Shown here in pieces: positions 30,676 to 40,503 of a stretch of 64,000 nucleotides of DNA. The stretch lies in NCBI RefSeq assembly GCF_000143415.4, contig NW_003314390.1, forward strand, positions 86,973-150,972, in the 5' to 3' direction. A program made the translations under genes and the position numbers. This DNA comes from Selaginella moellendorffii (Eukaryota; Streptophyta; Lycopodiopsida; Selaginellales; Selaginellaceae). Under the pieces are notes generated by a model. That model was not told where the DNA came from, ran no database searches, and saw only the letters and a list, made by a program, of their open reading frames with translations. Every line of letters begins with the position of its first letter. Position 1 is the first letter of the stretch.

Positions 30676-32161
30676 GTAAGAAATGCACAATACAACACCC
30701 CTCACTCTTACGTGGTTGCCCCTTTGCCACGCTGACTCCTCGCTTCCTCTGTGGTGCGCTTAGTCACGCCCAGCTCTGCACCTTAAATGTTTAACAACTA
30801 ACTCTAAATTAGTAACTTTAAACTTTAATTAGTAGATGTTATTAATGGATATGTTAACGACTATAATTTTATAATTAGCCAGTGAATGAATGGCTATAAT
30901 TTATAAGTATATAACCTACAATTGGTTTAGGTTTTTCCTCATTGTGTTTTATGTTTGTGCTCCTTATATTTTCTTTCTTATTTTATTCATTCTCTTTAGT
31001 ATTATGGCTAGATTGGAATATGTAGATCATGCTCAAGATAGTATTCTTTCTTTTTCTGATCTTATTGATAGAACTAATAGTAAAGTAAATTCTTTTAGTT
31101 TTTGTATTATGGTTGGTCTTCTTCCACAAGAGAGAGAATATGAAAGATGTCATCGACCAATGAGATATCGATCTGATAATCAAGGTTGTAAAGATGGTTT
31201 AAAGTGGAATTGTAAAAATTGCAATACCACAAGATCTCTTAGAACTAATACATGGTTTGCAAATAGTAATCTCACATTTGCTCAAATGCTTAGAATGATG
31301 TATTGTTGGTGCATTAAAATGCCACAAGATCAAGCTCGTATTGAGTGTAGTATTTAAAGTGAGCATACAACAACAAATTGGTATAACTTTTGTCGTGATA
31401 TTTGTGTTATCACATTACAACAAGGTAGTCAAAAGATTAATGGTCCAGGAAGAATTGTGGAAATTAATGAAAGTAAGTTTGGTAAGTGGAAATATAATAT
31501 TGGTAGAAGAGTAGAAGGTCAATGGGTCTTTGGAGGAATTGAACGTGATTCAGATTGAATGTCTATGGTTCCAGTGGCCAATTGTACTACACAAACTTTA
31601 ACTGATATATTATATACATATGTTGAACCAAGTAAGTTCTATTTCTATTATTATTCTTAACTAATAATTATAATTAATTTTTTTAGGAACAATTATATAT
31701 AGTGATTGTTGGGCTGGTTATGTTTCAGAGTGGTTGAATCAATTGAACTTCACTCATCATACAGTCAACCACTCTCAGAATTTTGTTGATCCCATGATTG
31801 GAATTCATACAAATTGTATTGAATTAATATGGAATGCAGTGAAAAAATCCCTTCCTTGCTATGGTACAACAAAAGAATTATATAGCTTTTACTTTCAAGA
31901 ATATATTTGGCGAAAAATATATATTGAAAGAAAGGAAGCTGCATTTAATATTCTATGCAGTCATATTAAGCTATACAATCAAGATAATGCTGTTATAGTA
32001 GAATAAATAATATATTTGATTTTGTACTTTTAAATACTTAAAAATAGTTGAAAATAATATACTAGAACAATCTTTAATTTACAGTAATGAGGTGGCATGT
32101 ATGAGGTGGCAAACGGGGCCCACCCTAAATAAGGGGGAGTGCTGTATTATGCATTCTACCC
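30676..32161 (+). mobile_element. Merlin/IS1595-type DNA transposon with 8-bp target duplication
   Basis: A 1,486-bp insertion present in duplicate B and absent from duplicate A. AAGAATAA flanks it on both sides (30,668-30,675 and 32,162-32,169); the empty site in copy A (13,421-13,428) has it once, in identical context. The ends are imperfect inverted repeats of about 24 bp sharing ATGCAYAATACARCAC. The 8-bp duplication and the transposase match the Merlin superfamily. Confidence 0.9.
31004..32006 (+). pseudogene. Merlin (DDE, ISXO2-like) transposase, inactivated
   Basis: Recognisable transposase features in order: a degenerate zinc ribbon (WNCKNCNTTRS), VEINESKFGKWKYNIGRR, GQWVFGGIERD, a 52-bp intron-like gap (about 31,635-31,686), TIIYSDCWAGYV, VNHSQNFVDP, and GIHTNCIELIWNAVKKS. 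These follow the IS1595/Merlin DDE core. Defects: in-frame TAA at 31,355, TGA at 31,556, and Asn where the first catalytic Asp is expected (about 31,466). The terminal inverted repeats are recognisable, so it could only move if another copy supplied transposase. Confidence 0.85.
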
Positions 32162-32236
32162 AAGAATAAATCCTAGTTCGCCCACCAGGCCTACACGGCA
32201 CACCACAGTATTGACATCCAGCTCGCAAAATGAAGC

Positions 32237-32560
32237 TCATCTTGTTCTGCCATCCCCTGTTGCTACCACCAGATCGGCTGCGTCGCCACCGCCTTGCCTG
32301 CGAGGTCGATGAGCGAATCTGCGAATCAGCTCCTTGAATTTTATCGTGTCAAGAACGGGGAAGTCCTGGCTGCATCGGCGTGCCTGGAGAGGATGAACTC
32401 GGATGGAGACGAAGATTTCGCGCGCGCTCTGGGCTCCCGATACAATCTCGATGAGGCGATTGGAGAGAAATGTGTCGCAATCCCTGCCATGAAACCGTTG
32501 CCGCATCAATCTCATTCGCCCTCATCGCAACTCTTGATAAGCTCCTCCCTAGAATCCCAA
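32237..32560 (-). pseudogene. N-terminal PPR fragment, copy B
   Basis: Same remnant as in copy A but about 33 bp longer (SGAQSAREIFVSIRVH retained). Frame breaks prevent any full PPR product. Related to the N-terminus of the 774-residue PPR. Confidence 0.6.
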
Positions 32561-32580
32561 GAAAAGAGAATATCAAGAAC

Positions 32581-34368
32581 TTAGCTGCCATCGCTAGCAA
32601 AAACTCTGGAGAGCGAAAGATAAGCCGAAGAATCGTTGGAATCCACGTCCAGGAGAACCATCGCAGCTCGAGCTTCGCGAATGGGATCGTTGTAAATCCT
32701 CGACGCGCTCACCAGGCTTGCTAGCGCAACATCACTGGGCGAAAATGGCATGGAATCGATCAAATCTTCCGCAGTTTGGAGCTTCCCAGCGCGGCCGAGC
32801 GCATCAACCAAGCAGCAGTAGTGCTCCACCAGAGGTGTCACCTCAAAATCGAGAATCAGAGTAACGAAATAGTTCCGGGCCTCGCGAACAAGCCCGATGT
32901 GGCTGCAAGCCACCAAAACACTCGAAAACGTCATCTCGTCAATGCGAGAGCCATGAAGAACCATGTCGTGAAAGATTCCATGGGCCTCTTGCGGATACCC
33001 CTTGTGGGCATATGCCGCGATCATAAGATTCCAAGAGATTATATTCCTCTCCGGAGTATCATCGAAGTAAAGCCTAGCTTTCTCAACGTTTCCAACCTCA
33101 CCATAGACAAATATCATGATGTTCCATGACACGAGATTCCTCTCGGGTATCTTCTCAAACAAGTCCTTGGCCAAGGGAATATCCCCGTTCTGGGCATATG
33201 CTGTGTACATGGCATTCCAGGTGACGAGATTCTTGCCAGGCATGGTCGCGAATATCCTCTTGGCATCTTCCAGATCCCCTTCTCTAGATGCGGCCGTTAG
33301 CATCGCAGTGTAGGAGTAAACGTTCCTTCTTTCCGGGTTGGACGAGAACATTCGCTGGGCCTCGTGGTAATGGCCATTCTCCGCGTATCCGACGATCATG
33401 GCCGTCCAGCTCACCACATCCCAGCCGCTCATTCGCGCAAACACGGCCTTGGCCTCCTCGAGGCGGGAATTTTGAATGTAGCTCTGGAGCATGGACGTCC
33501 AGGATACAACGCAGCGATCCAACGGCGTGGAATCGAAGAGGGCTTTGGCGTCCGGGAGGGAGGAAGGGCTCTTGGCCATGGCTTGGGTCATGGCGGTCCA
33601 GGAGACGATGTCGAATTGGGGCTGCCGGTAGAAGATCGATTGCGCCTCTTCGATCCGGCCGCCTTGCGCGTAGGCGGATGCAAGGGCAGTGTAGGACAGG
33701 AGATCGCGGTTCTTCATCGAGTCGAAGACGATCTTGCCTTGATCGATCTGGCCGTGGCGCAGGTAGCCGTGGAGCATCAGCGTCCAGGCGATGTCGTCCT
33801 TCTCCGGCATTGCGTCGAAGATCGCCTTTGCGGCTTCCAGATGCCCTCCCAGCGCGTATTCTTTGAAGATCGTCGTCCAGGAGATGATTCCCCAGAAGGG
33901 CATTCGATCGAGAAAGCGTCTGGATTCGTGGAGGAGGCCGCCCAGGGCGTAGGCTCGGATCATGATATTCCAGGTGATATCGTCCTTCTGGGGCATGGCA
34001 TCGAAGAGAGATTTCGCCTCCTCCGGATTCCCAGTGTAGGCAAATGCCGTCAAGAGCGCGTTCCACAGCACGATGTCCGTCCCCGGCACAAGAAAGAAGA
34101 GATTCTTGGCGTCCTGGATGGCGCCGCCGTGGATGCATCCAGTGATCATGTTGTTCCAGGTGAAGACGTTGCGAGATCTCATCCGGTGGAAGGTCTTCCA
34201 GGCATTCTCCACGCTGCCGCATTTGCCGTAGCTGAGGAGCAGGAGATTGGTGAGATAGGTGTCGTCGCGGAAGCCATTCTCGATGATCTTGGCGTGAGCG
34301 GCGCGGCATTCTGCCAGGCTCTTGATATTTCGGGTGATCGTCGCGAGAAATCTTCGATCCAAGCTCAT
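32581..34368 (-). CDS. 595-residue PPR protein (S-type repeats, E1 end), copy B
   Basis: Paralogue of the gene at 13,822-15,609, same length and architecture. Visible replacements include AKLIEN to AKIIEN, FAHTGNPEETK to FAYTGNPEEAK, KEYVLGG to KEYALGG, LHGFR to LHGSR, FELTP to FEVTP, LQAAED to LQTAED and AAMALL to AAMVLL. None touches the fifth or last residue of a repeat, so the predicted RNA preference is unchanged. Divergently paired with the PORR gene. Confidence 0.9.
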   Translation of the reverse strand: MSLDRRFLATITRNIKSLAECRAAHAKIIENGFRDDTYLTNLLLLSYGKCGSVENAWKTFHRMRSRNVFTWNNMITGCIHGGAIQDAKNLFFLVPGTDIVLWNALLTAFAYTGNPEEAKSLFDAMPQKDDITWNIMIRAYALGGLLHESRRFLDRMPFWGIISWTTIFKEYALGGHLEAAKAIFDAMPEKDDIAWTLMLHGYLRHGQIDQGKIVFDSMKNRDLLSYTALASAYAQGGRIEEAQSIFYRQPQFDIVSWTAMTQAMAKSPSSLPDAKALFDSTPLDRCVVSWTSMLQSYIQNSRLEEAKAVFARMSGWDVVSWTAMIVGYAENGHYHEAQRMFSSNPERRNVYSYTAMLTAASREGDLEDAKRIFATMPGKNLVTWNAMYTAYAQNGDIPLAKDLFEKIPERNLVSWNIMIFVYGEVGNVEKARLYFDDTPERNIISWNLMIAAYAHKGYPQEAHGIFHDMVLHGSRIDEMTFSSVLVACSHIGLVREARNYFVTLILDFEVTPLVEHYCCLVDALGRAGKLQTAEDLIDSMPFSPSDVALASLVSASRIYNDPIREARAAMVLLDVDSNDSSAYLSLSRVFASDGS

Positions 34369-34392
34369 GCGCTACCTCCTAGGGTTTGGACG
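34369..34392. promoter_or_regulatory. 24-bp shared start region, copy B
   Basis: Identical in length to copy A and keeps the TAGGGTTT telo-box word. Confidence 0.5.
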
Positions 34393-36050
34393 ATGCAGCG
34401 ATGGATTCCCGGCGAGACGCGAGAGCTCCACGCGCGGTGGAAGCGCAAGGCGCTACAGGTATGGCGCAAGAGCCTCTACCTGGATCGTGTGGTGCGGTGG
34501 GACGAGCTGATCTACTCGGAGATCCCCAGAGCCATGGAATTCGTCCAGAGCCAGGGCGGGAGGATCGACATCAAGAGAATGCCGGCGGAGATGGACGAGG
34601 TGAGCAAGAGGAGGATGAGCAAGCTCCTTCGCAAGCACGCCGCGGTGTTTAAGCTCACGTACAAGCACCACAGGACCCAGGAGTGGATCGAGCTCAGGGA
34701 TTTCATGCAAGAGATCATGGAGGCCGAGAGGCAGGCGATCCGTGACAGGGATGAGAAGCTCTCGGTGTCCATCGTGAAGAAAATCTTGATGATGTGCAAG
34801 GATCGCAGGGCGCCAGTGACTCCCCTCAAGAACTTGAGCAAGGAGTGTGCCTTCCCTGTGGATTTTGATGGGTTTCTCCGGAGGTATCCGGAGGATTTCC
34901 GGCTAGTCGGGGGATCCAGAATGGTGGAGCTCGTTTCGTGGGATCAGTCGCTAGCCGTGACTGACAGAGAAAGGGCTGTGGAGGCAGGAAGAACGCAAAG
35001 AATTCTCGGCCCTTGGGCGTTCGTGAGTACGTTTCCAAAGAAGTTCGAGGCGGACAGGATTTTCTGGGAGGAATTCGACAAGTTCCAAAGACTTCCAATG
35101 CCGTCACCTTACGAAGACCCCGGCAACTCGGCAGATCCAAGCAGTCTGTCTGGAGAGAAGAGACTCCTGGCAGTCTTTCACGAGCTACTCAGCCTCACGA
35201 TCGAGAAGAGAGCATCTCTTGCAAAGTTCAAAGGATTCAAGCAGGAGTTGCGGCTGCCAGAGTACTCAGACGCTCTGCTTGCGAGTCACCCACGGTTTTT
35301 CTACGTCTCAGAGAGCAACTCACGCCAGATGGCGTTTCTCCGCGAAGCTTACCGGGAGAACGATCGGGTGTCCGTGACACGAGTAAAGGATCCGCTGGTT
35401 ACTATAAGGAATCGATACATGGGCCTGCTAAGGGTGGAGTTCAGGGAGCCGCGGGTGAAAAGGCCTTGTGTATTTAGCACAGATGAAAGCGATAACGAGG
35501 TAAGTTGTTGCTCTATATGTTTTCTATCTCATCTTCTGGTTTGTTTGGCCATTTGCAGGATTGTGACACAGACGCCGCAGATATACCATGAATCGTGGAA
35601 GGAGAAAGCGCTCACAAGAGACAGACACTGAAGGTATGTTGTTTATTTCTCTTTTTCCTTTGCGGGAAGTGATGACGAGGTCTCTAGATGTTTTCTATCT
35701 CACCTTTTCGTTTCTTTGGCCTTTGCAGGAATCTGACAAGACGCCGCAGATATACGATGAATCGTGGAAGCAGGCACGTCGATCGTTTTTCCGGTCATGG
35801 GAAGGTATGTTGCTCTTCCTTTGCTGCGAGCAGTGATTGACGTTTGTTGGGTATAGAAAGCCAAAGCCGCGAGCTCCAAACCTGTTCTTGGAGTGACATC
35901 TCTTCGTTACCAAATGACCATTTCAATGCCGCTCAGCGGGAGACTGAGGTTAGTCGCAACCGGTTTCTAATTTTTTTAATTGGAGATTGTGACAAGGATG
36001 ATGCAACTTACACTGTGGCAGGCTTTCCCTTGCAGACCGCCCCATTGTGA
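34393..36050 (+). CDS. PORR-domain organelle RNA-binding protein, copy B
   Basis: Same PORR exon 1 as copy A (34,393-35,499; 369 residues, protein-identical). Here a longer tail joins cleanly: 35,729-35,804 (ESDKTPQIYDESWKQARRSF...), 35,857-35,948 (SQSRELQTCSWSDISSLPND...) and 36,036-36,050 (TAPL, stop), all with matching phases, for 429 residues. A duplicated short exon at about 35,560-35,630 (TPQIYHESWKEKALTRDRH) offers an alternative end. The tail is hydrophilic and outside the PORR domain. It converges on the HSP20 gene with about 50 bp between stops. Confidence 0.8.
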
Positions 36051-36099
36051 CAGATTCAAGACCACTTGAAAGCATACAACTTCACAGGATAGGATCGAA

Positions 36100-37272
36100 T
36101 CAACGTATATAGCGATACGATCTACATAGCGAAAGAAGAGCACAGTCCCAGCTACATCGTGATGCCAGGTAGTCACAAACATCCTTGTGCCAAAACTCCA
36201 TCACCGATTCCCAGAGGCTGGGAACTCGCTTGGGCAGTGCCACCCTCAGCAAGCCATCGCCAGTCAAGTTGTAGCTCGCCCTGTCCTCCACATACCTGAG
36301 AGGGAAGTAAAGCCTGCGAGCAAACACTTTGGTGCTCGCTCCTCCGCGCTCCAGCCTCACTGCGTGGCCGCCATCCTCGTCCCGAGCAACGCCGGCTATG
36401 GATGCGATGCAACCAGTCCCTTGCGCTTCTCCCATCAGCTTCAAGAACCCGTCGCGCTCCATCATGCCCCGGATCTCCCGAGCTGCTGCTGCTGCTTCTT
36501 CGCCATCTTTTCCTCCTCCCCCGGACGAGCAAGTGACTTCCACCTGAGCCGACTGCGCGCCAGGCATCTCCGCGACGATCACGTACGAATCCGGGAGCTC
36601 CAAGATGTCCACCAGTGGCGACACTGTGATCACGCTCGGCTCATGGACGCAAGCACCAACTTTGGTGGCAACGAGAGCTTCTGGTCGGACGAGTCGATCA
36701 GCGTTTTCGATGGTGTAGTCCATGGACGGAGCTCGCAGCCCACGAGCCGTGGAATGATCCTCATCACTCCGAGGCTCCAGCTCCACCAAGTCTTGTACTA
36801 GCTCGGATCCTGGAACAAGCGGCACCGTCACCCGCAAGACACCATTCTCAATCCGGTGGCTGATCCTGGCCGCGTCGGCGTGCCCGGGGAGGACGAACTT
36901 GCGAGCGAACAGCTTGGTGAAAGCACCGCGATCACGGACGGAGAACTCGGCTGGCTCCTGGTCGTGGGAGACGCCAGCGATGGAGAGAAGATGAGAGCCC
37001 TCTACTGCTTCCACCTTGATTGATACGTCGCTGCTCGCCACTCCTGGCATCTCCACCAGGATGAGATACGCGCCTTGGAGGCGCACCACGTCGGTGGGAG
37101 GAGCCGTCACGACCGTGTCGCCGATGGCGCAAAGGAACGACATCATTGCGTCCTCTACCTCGACTGTGGCGTTGGAGGAGCTCCCGCAGCCCCGCGCGTG
37201 GACGGAAAGGCCATGCTTGCACGCCGCCACCGCTGCCGTGAAGAGCGCTAACAGCAATAGCACCCTTCTCAT
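36100..37272 (-). CDS. Secretory-pathway protein with two HSP20/alpha-crystallin domains, copy B
   Basis: A 390-residue paralogue of 17,333-18,508. It keeps the signal peptide (MRRVLLLLALFTAAVAA), both alpha-crystallin domains and the Gly/Glu/Ala insertion in the second. Replacements are spread out (for example APPMGHT to APSMDYT, FPHRYV to FPLRYV), and the last ~20 residues differ most (ending CRSYRYIR instead of CRTYRTILR, with one codon less). No frame damage. Confidence 0.8.
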   Translation of the reverse strand: MRRVLLLLALFTAAVAACKHGLSVHARGCGSSSNATVEVEDAMMSFLCAIGDTVVTAPPTDVVRLQGAYLILVEMPGVASSDVSIKVEAVEGSHLLSIAGVSHDQEPAEFSVRDRGAFTKLFARKFVLPGHADAARISHRIENGVLRVTVPLVPGSELVQDLVELEPRSDEDHSTARGLRAPSMDYTIENADRLVRPEALVATKVGACVHEPSVITVSPLVDILELPDSYVIVAEMPGAQSAQVEVTCSSGGGGKDGEEAAAAAREIRGMMERDGFLKLMGEAQGTGCIASIAGVARDEDGGHAVRLERGGASTKVFARRLYFPLRYVEDRASYNLTGDGLLRVALPKRVPSLWESVMEFWHKDVCDYLASRCSWDCALLSLCRSYRYIR

Positions 37273-37645
37273 CTTACCCTACATCAAGACCTTAGCAATT
37301 ATGATTATTATAGAAAACGATCGACCAAACCTTTTACAAAAAGGATTCCAAGCTTTCAGTGAGCGTTAAGTTGGTGTTAGAAAACAAGCGTACCGATCCT
37401 ACACAGCCAGCCGTGATAGAAGAAAAGATACCCACCTGTAAACTTGCGAACTAGATCAGTGGTCGCTTCGCCACCATAAACTCCCTCTTAGGACTCCTGC
37501 ATGACAAGAAAGGTAACACTTTCCACAGCCATTTTGTTACCTGCCGTTTTGCAACGGGTGCTCCCGCCTCGTCCATGAATCCTGTGCACCATTTTGACAC
37601 TGTCAATTAAGAGAAGAGAACTCGCCCAACCAAAAGCTCACCTCT

Positions 37646-38254
37646 ACTGTGTAATGCCATCCTTTAATAATTCTGCTGCACAGGAGCACCACTTGGTCTT
37701 ACTCGTCTTGGAAGGGCTTGTTGCACACCTCCGAGCAAATCCTTTTGCTCTAACCACGACGGTCCTCGTCGACAAACCAGACGTGTTCCAGGAACCATGG
37801 TATGTGTGGTTGCATATACAACCAAAGAGTGTCCGCCTAAGGCAGCACGCTTGTCAAGGATAGGGGACCTAATCTGGGATATTGGGACGGGCATAGGGTC
37901 GCCTTGCTTAGCGGCATGGGAACTGAGAAGAAGGAGCAACTAGCACGGATAGCAATGAACAAGCTGGCAGAGAATGTTCAAACCTCTACTGACGGTCGTG
38001 TGTCTCGAATAGCTGCAATGTTGTGCCGAAAGAGAAGTGTGGAATGATAAGTTGATTTCTATTTTGTCTCTTCAATGCTCTTCTTCCAGTCGGCACTTTA
38101 AGAGTTACTCAATGTTATACTCTCTGCCAATGGAGGACAAGACTCAGTCGGCAGAAACATTGCTTGCAATATACTTGAACTTCCCCACTGCTAACTAACT
38201 GAGCCGCTAAAAAAGAACAACTACAGTTCAGAATTATGTGAGGTATGCTTCTCT
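37646..38254. other. Unique sequence after the duplication; no gene recognised
   Basis: Short open frames occur on both strands near 37,594-37,939, but none resembles a known family and none has convincing splice partners. Confidence 0.3.
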
Positions 38255-38790
38255 GGGATTAAATCGAACTTTTTTCTTTTCCTGTGAGATGCAGCCATTC
38301 TGTGCACACCCAGCACGCACACCGTGAATCAGCATAGCAGCAATATCTCACATTGGGATTCAATATATGCCAGAAGAGCAGTCCAGTCCAGGAAACCACA
38401 TCCTTATCATCGAACAAGAACTTCGCTTCCTGCAAATGCCAAATTTGGGCATATGCTACGAGCATGATTGTCCACGTAACCGTGCTTCTCTGGGGCACCC
38501 AGTTTAACAATCGCCTGGCTTCTTCGGTCAGGCCCATCTGATTCTAAGCTGAACCCATGGCCCCCCAGGACACTGCATCTTGCATCGGCATTTTATGGAA
38601 CACAATCCCAGCCTCGTCCAGGTGCCTCTTCTGGGCATATGCTGCAAGAAGCGCGTTCCAAGTGAGGCAGTCGATCGAACGTCTTTTTGGCTTCCTCCAT
38701 GCATCCCCTGCGCGCAAAGGTGACGCGACTGGAGGAGATCCTCCATTGCGATGCAGGTTAGCTCTTTCAATCCGCATTCTTCGGTTTCTG
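38255..38790 (-). pseudogene. PPR pseudogene fragment
   Basis: Minus-strand blocks encode S-type repeat pieces: CLTWNALLAAYAQKRHLDEA near 38,650, STVTWTIMLVAYAQIWHLQE near 38,450 and KDVVSWTGLL near 38,380. They lie in different frames with stops between. No start, no C-terminal motifs. Confidence 0.75.
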
Positions 38791-38953
38791 AGCTCCAGTA
38801 TCTCCAAATTCTTTGGAAACTTTCTCATTTGGTAAATAATGTGCATTGACAAATACAATAAGAAATAGAAAATGAAAGACAATGCATTAACTTGTTTTTA
38901 TTTTTAAACCACAAAGCAGAATCTTATTATATGTATATAATCCGTCGACTCTG

Positions 38954-39634
38954 CTAACCAATTGCGCGTCTGGTCTGCTCGCTGAGGCGTATAGTGTGCA
39001 CATCTTCATGGCCCCATTTGCCAATCCAGTACTGCAAGCTGTGCTCATTGGTCGATTCAGCTGTTGCTCCGCTGAAGATTGGTCTCATGTACAAGGTATC
39101 CATTACGACCTCCTCACTGTTGGCCGGGTTGGGTCGAACTCTGACGCACTGAGCTTGCCTCCACAATGAGAGACTGTACTTTCCAAATGTTTTCCTCTCA
39201 CCTGCAGCAAGCATGCATAGATCAAGAGGATCGATATAAGCGGATGAGGCTGATTGAATATACGTACCAGGTAAGATTTCCACAAAACCCCCTTCGGACT
39301 GAAGCTTTTGAGTAATGAAGAGCACGGTGCTGGTTGCCCAACCTGTTACGGTGGATGCAATTGATATACCTGAGATGCTTGCAGCAGCAGCTGTGAAGGC
39401 CGCCAAGGCCTCAGTAGAAACAAAGAACACATCGATGACTCCATTAGCAACCAGAGCCGCGCTGAATGGTGCAGCGGCTCCAGCGGTTGCAACGACAGTG
39501 GCAACCGCCGCAAATACAGTGACAACAACGGTGGCAATACCAATGGCTGCAGTATCAGGGCCTACCTTCACAAGGTAAGGGTCGCGAGTGTTGTTGTGGA
39601 TGGAAATGTAGGAGCCCATTGCACAATTTTGCAC
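38954..39634 (-). CDS. Unrecognised Ala-rich hydrophobic protein
   Basis: Open frame of 226 codons; family not recognised. The N-terminus (GSYISIHNNTRDPYLVKVGP) is polar. Residues about 28-110 are a long Ala/Val/Thr/Ser-rich hydrophobic stretch that could form two or three membrane helices. The C-terminal third is polar with several Trp and Arg. A 63-bp in-frame intron is likely (GTACGT ... GCTGCAG, about 39,267-39,202), joining EILPG to ERKTFGKYSL; reading through it also stays open, so two forms of about 205 and 226 residues are possible. Start context: the second Met (MGSYIS) may be the real start. It lies between a PPR pseudogene and the retroelement cluster. Confidence 0.55.
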   Translation of the reverse strand: MQNCAMGSYISIHNNTRDPYLVKVGPDTAAIGIATVVVTVFAAVATVVATAGAAAPFSAALVANGVIDVFFVSTEALAAFTAAAASISGISIASTVTGWATSTVLFITQKLQSEGGFVEILPGTYIQSASSAYIDPLDLCMLAAGERKTFGKYSLSLWRQAQCVRVRPNPANSEEVVMDTLYMRPIFSGATAESTNEHSLQYWIGKWGHEDVHTIRLSEQTRRAIG

Positions 39635-39977
39635 CCGAGCAGGCAGGCAATGCTGGCAATGTTGCTTGAGGAATCCTCATCCTGATACTTAAGGGGGCAA
39701 GGGGCATACAACGTGCTAGTGTAAATTAAGTAGGTCGCTTCGCTTGGCTGGCAAATAGTTGCTCAAAGACAAAAGCCATACTGTTTGAATAGAGGCGCAC
39801 GTGCATTGATGAACCAAGACTGATTCAAAATTCTGGAGTGTAATTTGGAGCAGCATCACTTGTTGGATTTAAATATGGTCTAAATAGTACATTTTATTCT
39901 GATATGTTATAAATACATCTTTTAACTTGCATTTGCACAAGCTTTATATTTAAAATTAAATGTGTATAATTAAACAA

Positions 39978-40012
<35 letters not shown>

Positions 40013-40136
40013 CATATATTGTGAGTGCATGGAATACAGAAAATATACATATCAATTAACCTAAAAACTCTAATCTATATACAGGAACAAGGGGTTCAGA
40101 TTGAAACCAATCCGACAGCTACTAAAATCCCATTAT
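39635..40136. other. Intergenic; distal part probably the rest of an older gypsy LTR
   Basis: Contains a (TA)n tract at 39,981-40,010. The last 100-300 bp before 40,141 probably continue the LTR that starts at 51,841 on the minus strand, because the 11.7-kb element lies between two halves of one sequence. The outer end of that LTR is not identified. Confidence 0.4.
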
Positions 40137-40141
40137 ATGGC

Positions 40142-40436
40142 TGAAGAGGTGTGAAAACTCCTCTTCGTTGGAAATCTATTGTTAGTAAAAAAACAAAAGA
40201 GAAAAGGGCCTGATTTCCAAGGGCTAAGAAGAAGCACGAATAAAAGAATGCTGTATATTGATAAGAAAAATGATGGAATGGAGATAAAGATTCACAATTT
40301 AAATTCCCCCCCTTTGAAAAGCTAGTGGTTCTAACTGCTAGCATATATTATATGTTGTGCATGATTTAATCTATGACTCTGATGCAGCCCTGGGTTCAAG
40401 GTCGGAGTCCTCTGAACTTTGTTTTTGGTTGAGACA
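40142..40436 (-). repeat. 3' LTR of the 11.7-kb gypsy element
   Basis: 295 bp. It differs from the 5' LTR by scattered substitutions and about 13 bp of net length, so the insertion is not recent. Confidence 0.9.
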
Positions 40437-40503
40437 CTCTGCTCCCCTGATAGAACTAGACACTGTCCTCGGTGTGAACATAGTCAGTCTACATCGCTTG
40501 TTG

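Larger units (their letters stand above)
32162..37645 (+). repeat. Segmental duplication, copy B
   Basis: Second copy of 13,421-19,045 in direct orientation, about 18.7 kb away. It has the same gene order and strands. The intervening sequence holds the metacaspase, decayed PPR/PORR pairs and transposons. Confidence 0.9.
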
